Shown: positions 35,583-48,800 of the stretch, piece after piece
How positions within the stretch are numbered: the stretch's first letter is position 1
Layout: every line of letters begins with the position of its first letter
Assembly (NCBI GenBank): GCA_032622095.1
Contig: CP136061.1
Location: 186,194,369 to 186,258,368 of the forward strand
From: Siphonodentalium dalli
Taxonomy: Eukaryota > Mollusca > Scaphopoda > Gadilida > Siphonodentaliidae
Reading direction: 5' to 3'
DNA: 64,000 nucleotides
Notes under the pieces: model-generated
The model's database searches: none
The model's input: only the letters and a program-made list of their open reading frames with translations
What the model was told of the DNA's origin: nothing
Position numbers and translations under genes: made by a program

Positions 35583-36640
35583 AACAGTGTATCAACAAAA
35601 GACCATAGGCAATGATAAATATCAGGTATATTGTCACCAAGGCTGTCAAACACCTAAGTTTATTGGTCAAATGTGTTGAAATATTTTGATAAAAATTCAA
35701 TCGAAAAGGTATAAAAACAAAATCTGGGAACACAAAACGGAGCGCAATACATTTTGACAAGCGGTGTATATTGGCCATGTTATGATGGTTATTTTAAGTT
35801 TTATTGGTTGTCATCCATTGTGGTACATACACAGTCTCTAATTAGTCAGCGGAATAAGTGAATCAAGACTTTCTACGATAGTTTTGGAAGATAACTTTAT
35901 CTTTTCGTTTTGACTGTATTTGTATTCCGTATTTTTATATGATTATATGACCCGGATATGTAGGTCTGTGTGTTGTTAAAAATTCTTGTGCTGATAAAAT
36001 TAAAATAAAATATGCTGATCCGAATAAAGGTTATAAAAGGTGAACAAATAATAATACATGGTCAATTGATAATGTTGACAATGATATTATATCATTCTAG
36101 GTAATCCCTACGGGTAGTACAATTCATAATTTGTCTTTCTTTATATCAGATTAAATTAGTTAATATCCATTACAAAGTTCTCCCTACATTTTCTGAACCT
36201 GGGAAGGTATAATAATCCATGCTTAATATGGGCAGAAAAAAATAAAATATAAATATAAAACCCTCGCTGAGAATCAAATATTTTTGTTTTGGCCTAAAAC
36301 ATGTAAATATCTTTATGGGGGAAACAGTAATTTCATAAATCTAGCTGGGAAGGGAAACTTAATATTTTAAGTTGAAGATTGAAAAAAAAACTGGAATGAC
36401 ACTACAACATTACAGTAAGAAATATGGTAAAAATTGGCTGTCAACCCATGTCACAATTTAGTGGAATAAAAGATCTGGCAATTTTGTGTCGGAAATAAAA
36501 TATTTCTGTGAAATTCATAATCACATCTAAAATATTTTTCTTCTGATTCAGAATAAGAAACATATTCAATTCCGCTGATGCTGAATAACACATATCATCA
36601 GATCTATGAAAGAGAACAATAATTCAGACTAAATATTAAA
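35583..36640. other. non-coding sequence downstream of the minus-strand gene
   Basis: AT-rich; it should include the 3' untranslated region of the minus-strand gene that stops at 36648. Complementary AATAAA signals (TTTATT on the + strand) cannot be ranked. Confidence 0.35.
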
Positions 36641-36647
36641 CAAAACA

Positions 36648-36852
36648 TCATGAAGGAGGTTGGCCATGGTGTTTATATTCAGCATTCAGTTCAAGGGAGC
36701 TTCCAACAGGTAGAAATGTTAGAATAGCACTACAGAATGCCATGAGCAGCACTATACCAGCCATGGTCATTCTGACACCTTTGGAAAATCCTGATGTTTG
36801 AATGTCTAACCAAGCTTCATTGATTTTGTCAGTTAGAGCCTTTTTGATAGAC
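36648..36852 (-). CDS. terminal exon with membrane segment
   Basis: The acceptor TTTCAG ends at 36853 and the stop TGA is at 36650-36648. The exon encodes SIKKALTDKINEAWLD, a basic FSKGVR, the hydrophobic run MAGIVLLMAFCSAILTFLPV, and a short polar tail ending HHGQPPS. This is the layout of a tail-anchored protein, with ~20 residues beyond the membrane. Confidence 0.7.
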
Positions 36853-39800
36853 CTGAAATGGAGAGAGTATGGTAATTAGAATAATCTAGTTGTGCCTGTT
36901 GCTAGACCATGTCTCCTCAGGGTTATCCCTGCTCCAAAGCTAACAATTATATTGACTGTCAGGAGGAGGCCATTTTGGTGTTCTCTGGACACACAGCTAG
37001 TTGAAACACATCAAATAGCATCATCAATATCTTTAAAAATAAAAGATATTGTTCCTTAATTGAGGGGATTGTTGCACTATCCTATGCATGGCCATCGATG
37101 GGGAGTCTTGGAGGTTTTTATCAGGGTTAGCGTTGCCATAGCAAAAAAAAAATTTAATTTGTCAAAATTTTTGGCAAGTGGATTAAATTTTTTTTTTAAA
37201 CTGTGTATGAAACAGCAAATTTTATGATAAAATTATTTTTACAGAAACCTGTTTCTGTTCGTGTCATGGAGTTTGTGGTGGGTATTCATTGTAACAATGC
37301 ATATTAATGGCGACATTCTATTCCTTGTATGTATGATGGTCTCTGTTTTATGACCAAGGATTATAAGACAATACTAGCAGGTTAATGAGTCGAATGTTAA
37401 TGGCGGATTAATTAGTGGCTCTTTGTCCGCAACACCAATACAGTAAAATAATGTGCATGCTTGTAATTTGTAACATTTCTACTTCGATATATATGGCTTA
37501 TAAAAATAATACTAACTTGTCGAAACCATTTATGTTGTGCATGTAAATGGGTATATTTTATCTTTAAATAAGAATAATTCCTAATTTTTTCCAAATTAGA
37601 CCATCATGTCAATTTGGCAAGTCCTTTTGAAATTTAGGAAAAAAATAATAATTTGTCAAAAAAGTTTGCAAGAGAAAATTTTGGTCCGGCCAACCCTGGT
37701 TTTTATTGAATAAAAAGCCTAGTTTGACTTATTCTAAAATTGAGTAGATGTTGATTAGTGGACTAACCATCTCAACTCTAGACTGTTTGAATGAGTGCAC
37801 AAACCTGATTTCATCATCTTCAGGAGCCTCATTCTGATCCATTATGTCTTCTAGACTCTGTCTCAGAATCATCTGCTGTTCTCTCAATTCAGTAATTTCT
37901 CTACCAAGGTTAGTCCTCACCCCCTGTTCAAAACTGAATGGAACAAATTTGATAAACAGTGCAATCTATGAAAACATAATAATATAAATTTTAGTTAACA
38001 TGTTTTCAAGTATGTTTATGATATTTAGCGCTAATGAAACATCACAAGGTTTGCTATGAAGCCATCATAATATAAATGTTAGATTATATAAGTCTTTCAG
38101 TTTGTTTATGATACAATACTTTGATCTAAATGTCAGTTTACATTCTCTATTTCACAATTTTCTTTTGAAATTACTGCTGATGGCAAACCCGCATACCTAT
38201 TTAATTGATAACTCATGGCTGAGATATCACAACATAGTTGCAAATAAGAAATTATAGTTGACCATAGAAAATTGCGGTCGACACTGTCCTCAATCAATAA
38301 CTATTTGATTTTACAAAATAAAGCTATGACAGCTGATAATGATTAACTGATCACATTCAGGATTTTTTTCATGTGATTACTAGTAGAAGACAAAATATTA
38401 TCTCCGAATAATATCAGTCCCATTTCTCAGGTTTAAAACTGAAACTGAATCACAAGGACATATAAGATATTTTAATCAACATACCCTCTCTGAAAGCACT
38501 CCTCGTCTGTATTTTGTTTTGAGTTTATCTTATCTTTCTCATTGCTGTGAAGATAAAGAATAGTTGTTAAAGATATGTTGTGGGCTTATTTAGGTGAATA
38601 AAATGATAAATTAGTACCTAGACTCTATCTCCACTCAAAGAATAATATGAATGATATTGACGTTTGTTCAAGTTATCGTACTAACGAACATAAAATTTCC
38701 TAAAAATAGATGAACTAAGGGCCATAACTCAGGTAAATAAGATTGGACAAACCTGGTATTCGAACTTGATGAAGATATTGTTGTGAAAGATCGATGTACC
38801 AAATATGAATGAAACTGGTTGACGTTTGTTCAAGTTATCGCGCTAATGGACAAACAAGGGTTGTGCATCAAAGATGGCTCTGGTCGAGTTTTTTTGCCCA
38901 TAAGAGAGAATCTGTTCGACCGAGAATCACTAAAAATGGACGAACTAAAGAACCATAACTCAGAACTAAGGGCCATAACTCAGGTAAAAAAAAAACGAAC
39001 AAACCTGGTTTTTGAACTCAATCAATATATTGTTGTGAAAGATCCATATACCAATATGAATTGAATCGGTTGACATTTGTTTACGTTTTCGCACCAGCTG
39101 TCATAAAATTGCTAAAAAATAGAAAAACTAAGAGCCGTAACAGGTCAAATAAATCAGACAAACCTGGTTTTCTAACGCGATCGTGATATTGTTGTGAAAA
39201 GTCCACATATCAAATATGAGTGTAATCGGTTTACATTTGTTCAAGTTTTTGCACTAAAGGTCATAAAATTGCTAAAAATTTACAAACAAAGAGCCGTAAC
39301 TATGATAAAAAGGATAAGAAAATCTGGTTTTCGAACTCATTCGTTATAATTTTGTAAAGATCCATATACCAAATATGAATGAATTTGTTGACGTTTGTTC
39401 AATTTATCGCGCTAATAGACAAACCGCAAACAGACCTAAACTTTCCTAAAATTGCTAAAAATAGATGAACCAAGGGCTGTAACTCAAGTAAAAAGGATCA
39501 GAAAATCTGGTTTTCGAACTCGTTTGAGATATTGTTGTAAAAGATCAATATACCAGATATGAATGAAATTGGTTGATGTTTGTTCAAGTTATCACACTAA
39601 CAGACCTAAAATTTCCTAAAATTGCTAAAAACAGAAAAACTAAGGGCCATAAACAAGGTAAAAATAATCAAAAACAAACCTGGTTTTAGAACTTGATCGA
39701 GATGTTGTTATGAGAGATCCATATACCAAATATGAACGTAATTGGTTGACATTTGTTCAAGTTATCGCCTTAATGGACATAACATTTCTATAAATAGAAT

Positions 39801-42800
39801 CAAGTGGCATAACTATGGTTAAAAAGTCGGGGCAGACTAGCACATGATTAACACACATACCAAAAATTGTCTGAATCCATCAATAAACAGCTATGTTACA
39901 TAGGTTTGCTGCCACCTGCCCAGATGTCAGCCAACCGTCCCTCGCCATATCAATAGTCGGGTTATGATAAAAACTTAACTAAAAACGACTATAAATAGAA
40001 ACAAGTGGCATTACTCTGGTTAGAAAGTTGGGACGGGTCTGATTTTATGTGTGCAGTGCAGCTGTTGCACGTGGCAATAAACTCACATACCAAAAATTGT
40101 CAGAATAAAAAAAATGGCTATGTTATATAGCTTTGTGGCAGACCGACCACCCACCCACCAAACGTCCCTTGTCAAACGATAAGAATCATTGTCTTTAACC
40201 TTTCATGATGGGAGCTGCACTTGTGCAGCATTAAAGACCCTGTGGCAAGCATTCTCTTATATATGCGAGTCTCACATAGAGACCATTGCATATACAAGAA
40301 AATGCACTGGCTTTCAAGATCAAGGTAAATATTGTTAGGCCAATGCATTCTCTTACATATGCGAGTCTCCCTATGGGCGAGTCGCATATATAAGAGAATG
40401 CATTGGCACAGGTTTTTCATCAAATTTCAGGAAGCTCCAGCCATGAAAGGGTTAAAACCATCATCATCAAGAAAAACATTGAAAACAAGTTTAAATGTGT
40501 TCCATACAACCCTGGGAATTAGTCTAGGAAATAGGCAATGACTAGGTAAAAGCAGAGGCAAAATCAATTTTCCTAGGCAATACCATAGCCTAGGTACATG
40601 TAAAATAATTTCATTGGGCTATTAAACTTTCATTGCTACTAAACTTTCATTGTTTCAATCAGAGATATCTCTTCTTTACATATGGTCTCCTACAATAGCA
40701 TCCATGGCACTGGGGCATTAACTATAAGGACACTCTTAGAAGATGGCTGGCAGACCTGTTAACCTAGAAAATTTTGATCAGGGAGATATCTGCTCTGTAT
40801 CAGGGATTGTGGATCCAATCATGGAAATTTTTTCAACCCACGAAATTACTATTTTTCAGATGTAAAAAGAAAAGAAGCTTTAATTCATCAATTTATTCAA
40901 TAAAAACATGTGTATATATATTACATAAAATAAACATTTGAAACAAACAATTCATTTAGCACATTTTCATCACATAATCACTCTTTTGTGTTCTTTGGTA
41001 TATGCCATGATGCAACTGACCACAATTCTCTGTATTTAGATTCATATCTACACCGTTTTGCGGGACTTTCAACATCAAGATTCACATTTACACCGTTTTT
41101 GCAGGTCTGTCAGTTCCATTTTTGATCGATTTTGTGTTTATGAACTTAGTTTGACTTTATGCATGTATTTATACATTCTTCGGAAACAAAAGGCGAGACT
41201 AAATGTCTCCTATATGCATAATGTAAATGAAATGTGAGACGCTATCACAAGTACCTAATTGAGCATATATATGACTTCATTATTTTGCAATCAGTTTAAA
41301 ACCATCGTAAAATAAAGCCCTTTTGTTAAACAAGAAGCCATTTTATAACTCTATGTTTACTCAATTGTGTTAGCATCTAAAGAATCCACCTCTGAGCGAT
41401 CATTAACAAATTGCCCAGGGCGTGAAACCGACGCCCGACAGCACAGCTAATCGAACACACCTGTAATCTCGTCACGTCTCGTCAGCTATCGCGAATAACG
41501 TTAAGTCGTGCTGTGCTAAGCCGGTTAATTTTTTTTGTTTACAATAAATTGCTCAATCCGGGAGATTGCGATGGGCATTCGGGAGTGTGGGAGATAAGGG
41601 CCCAAATACGGGAGTCTCCCACAGAATCTGGGAGGGTTAACAGGTCATATATGTCATATATAGAGGATCTCACATGAGTTTCTATTTTATACGGATTTAT
41701 CAACCAAGTTCACCAAGTCTCAAATAGAATTTAGTGGACAAGGTTGATAAATTACATATAAAATAGGACAAGTGTGAGATACCTTTTATCACATGATCAA
41801 ATAAACACGAACCAACACGAAGTAGGCCTATATTAATCGAAAAGAACAATCATAAACTGCAGCGATCACAAGTCATTTAAAGAACGGCGTGATGTCATCA
41901 CACGCGCTGATATTAAACGTGTGTCTTACCGATAATTATGAAATCGCTTTTATGGGCAAATTATGTGATAAATGTTAAGTAGTGGCCTGGAAGCAGTGTC
42001 CCCCAAAATAACTAAGAATTTTGGAGTGCATTATATAATAATAAAATATCATATCGGTGTTATTATTGATTTGAAATAGAAATATTGTTGGAAAAAGCAT
42101 ATCGTTGCAAAATTACCAAGGTAAAATAAATTGCATAGGTAAAATAAATTTTTGCCAAGGCCAATTTCTTTCACCTGGGAAAAAAAATTGCCCAGGCATC
42201 TTTTCCTCAATTCCCAGGGCTGTCCCTCATCTTCTGTCTACGGGTATGTGTATGTGTGTGTATGTAATTATGTATGTATGTGTGTTATAGACTAAAAAAT
42301 CTCTCGACCAATCCGACTTAAATTTCGTATGTAGGCCTACTTTGATCCCGGGAACAAAATGGGCGGGACCTTGACCTCGCTCATATAGGCATGTTTCTGG
42401 ACCGATCGAACAACACTTTGTCTAGACGCTGTATATTCTGCCCAGAAGGAGGCGATCACAAAGAAATACCTAAATAGCCCGGACGATGTCAGGCACATCA
42501 GCTGTGATGCCAACGTCAGCTCATTTAATTCTTCTGTTGCTATAAATGGTATGAATTTTGAAAGATAAACCAATTTCCTGTATTATTGTATGATTTCATC
42601 ATTGGGTAGCTGGGACCTTGGATTACTTGCATATACCTACTGAATCCTGATATAATGAAAAGCTGAGTAATTGAACATAACATGCTAATTATTGGAAAAC
42701 ATGTATTCATATTTGAGATGATAAGATTTTATTTTGGGATTACTGTTTCTGCCACATGGGCTTGTAATGCGCTCCACTGTCCACTCCCCCTCCAAATCTA

Positions 42801-45769
42801 CACTGCCCTTATGCACCATCCCTATATATGTGGCTGCTCTATACATCATGGTACATTCTAGTATACATATGTCTCATGTAAACTACAATGACATATTTAA
42901 AAAGGAACTTATGTACCAATACAGTAAAAACTCTCTAAACTGAACACCATACGGACCCAGGCCTCAGCTCACAAGGCGACTCAGGCGAGATTGTCGCCTT
43001 ACTGTCGCTGACTTCGCCCTATCGTCGCTCAAAGGCGAAATCGAAGTCGCCTTCAATATTAGGGGGAATTTGTTTTTTTTCCTAGTTTTTTTTCCAGACA
43101 TGTCCGTATATAGATGAATTGTGGCGGCCATTCCAAAAAGAAACAGACGATGCAGAGACAAAGACCAGCCCTTTTAATTCAGATTGTTTGGCTTCGGCAA
43201 TCTGCTACGCAACCCTTTATCGTGGCCCAGTTTGCTTCAGCAAATGGCTTCGGCATTGCTGATTGCCGTAGCCAATTATGAGGGCTGCAAAGACCCAAGT
43301 GTTAAAAATAAAATATGACCTATTGTTTTGTGTTGTTATTCAGTCGCCTTTGTTCCCTTTGCGGTAATGAATGTTAATCACAAATGTTTTGACACGCTGA
43401 AAACACGATGAGATGTTCGCATCTGTGTTGTTACTGACCATCGTGAGTGTCACAAATAAATGTTTTAATTAACTTAAAAGACCGCCGTCCCGCTTTTCAG
43501 ATAAAAAACAATTACGACATTATCAGAGTATGTACCAGGTGCTTCCGAAGTTCGTTTCGGTAACGCGTCGCACTTTTTGAAGAGAGCCCGTCGCACTTTT
43601 TGAAGAGACCGCTTCCGTAAATAAATGTCGATTTTATTGCTTTAATCGGATTATACTGGGTCAGTGATGTTGGCATTAATTAAGGGGGGCCATTAATTAA
43701 TAAAAGCTTTAGCAATAAAACTAAAAGCTTTTGCAACTCCTTTGTTAGTTAGTCCTTATTGTTTATTTTAGCGGACACCCACATTACAGCCGTGACCAAA
43801 TTAAACTTACATAAGTTACAAAGTTACATGCATCATGATTGATAGTCAGCAAATCTTACACAGCTCTATTAATTCGAGAGCGTCTATCTCTGTTTGAATA
43901 GTTGGGTCCACCAACTAGCATCATGATTCAGACTGTACAAACGTATCTTCCAAGCTGCAGTCTAGGAAATAATACTACTTCCATTTAGTTAAAAAATTAA
44001 CTACTACTGTAACTTGATAATTGTCTTGCTTAAGTTAAATGATAGCTACACAAAACATTTCCAAAAATTTTAAATTTATAATAACAATTAAGCTAATTTC
44101 AGATAAAGTCAAAATGTTTTAGTTTTATTTCTTATTTTATCTTTTTAAATTTTTTATTGATGTTATAAAATAAAGCAATATTTGAAAATTGTCAATTTTT
44201 TGTAGTCTCCCCACTTCTCCCTAAATTTCCTGAAGTCTCCCTAAATTTCCTGGAGGGAGACTTCAAGTCTCCCTGTTCTGAACCCCTAGGCTGAGGCCTG
44301 TACGGACCAGCCCTTTTGTTTGGTTTAGAGAGGTGTTCAGTTTATAGAAAATCGCACTACAATCGGAATGTATTGATGTCGTTGTCGAAGCACAGCCAAC
44401 TCATTATTGATTTATTAAAATTTAATAAATAAAGTACCAAATAAATATATAAATAGCAATAGATCATGTTATGATAAGAATAAAAAGATGGTATTTTAAG
44501 ACATAATACATGAATACAGTAGATAAGACAGGAAACACGGAAACGATTAATTTTATGGTAATTGAAAATGTCGCTTAAAAAATGTCGCATCGTTTGGATA
44601 GTAGTTCCGTACTCTTGTATATGCGTACCATATTTAATTATTGGTGTTTTGTTGGGCGACCTCTTTGAACCAGATTCTAACAACAGGTGTCTGATTAGAT
44701 AACCGAATGCTTTTTCAACACATTGAGTGAACAATAGTGACTTCACGAAGATTACAGCACTGACATTTTGTTCTTATTTTAACGACCACTGTCCAAACTA
44801 AACAGTAATTAGCTAAACGTACACGATGGTAGTGCATTGTCACCAATACAGTTTTAATCAACCTGTTACAATGAATGAGCCGTCATGAAAACGGCCACTC
44901 AGAGTTTAATGTATAGAACAGAAATTTAAACTTATAAAGGATCCCCAGTCAACACTAGAGCCAATGAGCTTAGCATCAAGTATGTCAAATCTACTGCACG
45001 TACATTCGGTTGGTATCGCTTTCCATGTTCAGATTGCACAGGTAAAAATGATTCATGTATTCATTCACTTTTGGACTGGAACAGCCATCCGATGTTCAGA
45101 ATAGAGAGTTTCTGGTTTACAGAGGTAATTTTTAGTGAAAATGCACTTGAGTGAATTCAGGACTGGACAATTTGGTCGGTATGGAGAGTGAAGGGGTTTA
45201 TAGAGGGTCGCGTTTGGAGAAATTTTACTGTAGTAGTAGGTACATAAGGTCGGTGCGGGGGGGTAAATACACTGTATAATAGGTACAGCATATATACAAA
45301 GGGTAGAGCGGTATGGGGTGGGGGTAGAGCAGCGAGCCCCTATGTTTCTGCCATTTGCAAAGAATGCATGTATTTTATCAGTGTGTTCTTCAATTACTTA
45401 TTATTGGTTAATGGAACAGACATGCAGATGGAAAATTATATAAATAATACAAAGATTGGGCGACCGTTTAGTCATCTAGTGGGGGCTAGCCATAACCGTT
45501 CCAGAATATGCAGCTGTGCATACACATTTTTACTGCTGGTAACTTATGGGTATGGACACTGAACCTTATATGACAAGTTTAGGTAATGAGTGTTTTGTGA
45601 TTTTCTGGTGGTTTTTCATTAAGCTTACCTGATTGGCATTTTATCCGGATGGTTATTTAAAACAATTTTACACCATCTGTCTGCATTATTTTCACTGTCT
45701 TTCATCAAATTTTGGGGGTGGGTCCTCAATTGCCCTTGGAAAAAACTTGTCTGTTGGAGGGGTGGGTGT

Positions 45770-45814
<45 letters not shown>

Positions 45815-48800
45815 AAAATTTCAACCTTGTAGCCTGGAGTTTTTTCCTGCTACCCCCCCCTCTCCTCCCCCCCTTATTCGTTGGTACATGAAGAATGAAC
45901 AAGAACATCCTACCTTGGAGTGGTTTGAAGTGGTTTTGACTGGATTGGTAGTGCAGCACTGATCTGCTTTTCAGGTGATCGGCTTCGTTGACTGAGACCA
46001 CCATTTTGTAGAGTACTTAGTATTTTATACCGTGGCCTGAGGTCCTGAAAATTCGGATTTAGGATAGAAACAAGACAGTTAGTATATTTCTTGAAGGAAG
46101 ATACCAATAGTATCTCCATGGTTCATGGCAGAGCTGTCATCATTGTAAGATTTCATCATTCATCAGGTCAGAACTAATGAAATTCATTTGATGCCTTTCT
46201 TCAACCCATGGACTTGCATTCTCAAATTCAAGACAATTATATCTCATTTTTCCAAGTTTTTTTTCAAGATCTTCAATTATATACATATTTGATCAGCGGG
46301 TATCCGAGAAAACCAAGGCTCCATTTGACAATTGAAGCACTTTCCAAGCCTTCAGCAGTCATTTGTGGGCTTCTCTAGGTTTTCAGGGCCCAATTTTATC
46401 AAGTATATTTATATTAATTGACATTTAAAATCAATGATTCCAATTTTAGTAAAAACAAGAGCATTGAGTTTTTATGTAAAAAATAAAAGCCAGCTTTTAA
46501 TATAAAATCACCAGTCGATTTTGGACAACTTTGACGCGTGTTCAAAGGACTTCAGTCATATCTGGAGTCTGACCATGCAAAGAGGACCCACACTGGGGAT
46601 CGCCCATATGAATGTGATGTGTGTCGGACGGAATCCAGTCATATCTGGAGTCTGACAATTAATAAGACAACCAACACCGATGATCAAGCATACAAGTGTG
46701 ACATGTGTCAGTAGGGCCCTACGAATCGGGTACGAGATTTGAAATCGCATCGAATCTCGAATCGAATCATTATATCGAGTGTATCAACATAAAAAGAGGT
46801 GGAGCAGTTCAGGAAAGACTTAAATTGGTAGCTGTAACAAACCGAAAACCTCTTAATAACTGATCGCCAATGGATTTTATATTACCTATAACGATATTAA
46901 TGCATCTTCTGTGCAAAATGCATGTATCTTATTTTCCCTAATAATTGAATGTGCTTTCAAATTTTCGTAGTCATCAAACATCATCGATCTCTGTGTTGTA
47001 CTGAAATCTACCATTTATATTGTATCATTCTGAACCTATATATGGCAGTATATAGAATGGGAACCTGTAAGGTTGTTTGCCAAAATGGGTTTGACTGTAA
47101 TTTCCTTGTGACATTCAACTCCTGGAATTCCGGTCACGTTGGGTTTACGTCATTCTTATTGAGATTATAATGAATTGAATAATTGGGTGGTCCATTAATA
47201 GTTTATTCTCGACAGTGTTATCTGTATCATAGACATTAAAGGACAGCATGCTTTGTTTACATAGTCTACTGCATGCGCGGTGGTGACCATGCATGGCTAT
47301 ACAATTTGCAGTTACAAAATGAACTGGCGGAACAAAGTAACGTGCAGTCTAATATGATGACGTACCAGTAGCTCATCATAAACTTCATTGCAAAGCGCAA
47401 TTTGCCATTTCCAAAAGCACTGAATATGATTAGTACACAAAAATGTACAATGTATACTTAATAAAAGGTCAGCAGACCACAGTGTCCCCCGACAACATGG
47501 CAAGTTGATGCCGCTTTGTTAAAGAAATTAAAAAAAAAAGTCGAAAAGGGTTAATAACTCCATAAAAAAAATATTAGCTATATAGATGTTGCAAATCACC
47601 AACATGTTAGGAACAATATCCCAGAGTTTCAAATCTCTACATTTAAAACTGTAGGAGGAGTTGATTACACCATGGAGGTAGTATTCAAGGTACCCAATCT
47701 CATCCAAAAGGCAAAAATGTTCCAAATTTTCTAAGTCGAAAACCCCCCAAAAATATGGAAAAATGATATTTTTTATTAGCTATATAGATGTTGCAAATCA
47801 CCAACATGTTAGGAACAATATCCCAGAGTTTCAAATCTCTACATTTAAAACTGTAGGAGGAGTTGATTACACCATGAAGGTACCCAATCTCATCCAAAAG
47901 GCAAAAATGTTCCAAATTTTCTAAGTCGAATACCCCCCCAAAAATATGGAAAAAATTATATTTTTGATTAGCTATATAGATGTTGCAAATCACCAACATG
48001 TTAGGAACAATATCCCAGAGTTTCAAATCTCTACGTTTAAAACTGTAGGAGGAGTTGATTACACCATGAAGGTACCCAATCTCGGACGCACGGACGGACA
48101 CACGGACAGACGGACGAGGGTCATTTCTATAGTCCTCCGACGGAAACGTCGGGGGACAAAAATTCCTCATTAGAACAGTTTTAAGACTATAAATTTCAAA
48201 TTTCGACAAATAAAATTACCGTAAATCCCAAGCTAGTTTTGTCAAATTTGGAAGGTGACTTCTTTTTCGCTTTGCAGACATCCGAGGGTGAAGTCGCCAG
48301 CTCGAAGGCGAGCTTGGGGCCTGTCTTTATGTGCATGCGTTTGCTAGTATCACAAAGTTTCTTAGCACAAGAGTAATGCTGTAAGTAATCTGTAGTCTAT
48401 AGAAATCATGGGATGCAGTCAATGCACCTGAGATAACAGATTCAATTAAATTTGAATATGAGCAGCCGATTTTGAATCAAATCGAATCATACAAACGATT
48501 TTGAATCGCATTCAACAAATTGATTCGTAGGGCCCTAGAATTCAGTCATATCTGGTGTCTGACAATGCATAAGAGGACCAACACTGGCGATACACTTGTA
48601 AGAGAATACACCACGGCAATCGACCGTACTAGTGCCGCGTGTGTCAGAAGGCATTTAATCAGATCACATTCATATGGGCGATCCCCAGTGTGGGTCCTCC
48701 TGCGCATGGTCAGACATCAGATATGACTGAAGTCCTTCTGACAAACGTTTTTTAATTTTTACATCAACGCTCGATAGTCGCATCACAATTCCTTCTGACA

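Larger units (their letters stand above)
42922..45230. mobile_element. pogo/Tigger-like element, TA-flanked, with nested hAT
   Basis: It starts CAGTAAAAACTCTCTAAAC after TA 42920-42921 and ends with the complement of CAGTAAAATTTCTCCAAAC before TA 45231-45232. The CAGT...CTCTC-type end and TA target are typical of the pogo/Tigger branch of Tc1/mariner. Next to the left end, AACTGAACACC and GGTGTTCAGTT form the usual subterminal palindrome, split by the hAT element at 42958. An open frame at 44357-44746 (-) shows no transposase motif that I recognise. Confidence 0.65.

Noticed and set aside
44357-44746. 129-codon minus-strand frame inside the pogo-like element
   Set aside because: No helix-turn-helix or DDE/D pattern is visible; it is AT-rich and tyrosine/leucine-heavy, as expected from random AT-rich sequence.
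45633-46004. Glycine- or proline-rich frames around the G homopolymer
   Set aside because: They are produced by the ~40-base G run and nearby C runs.
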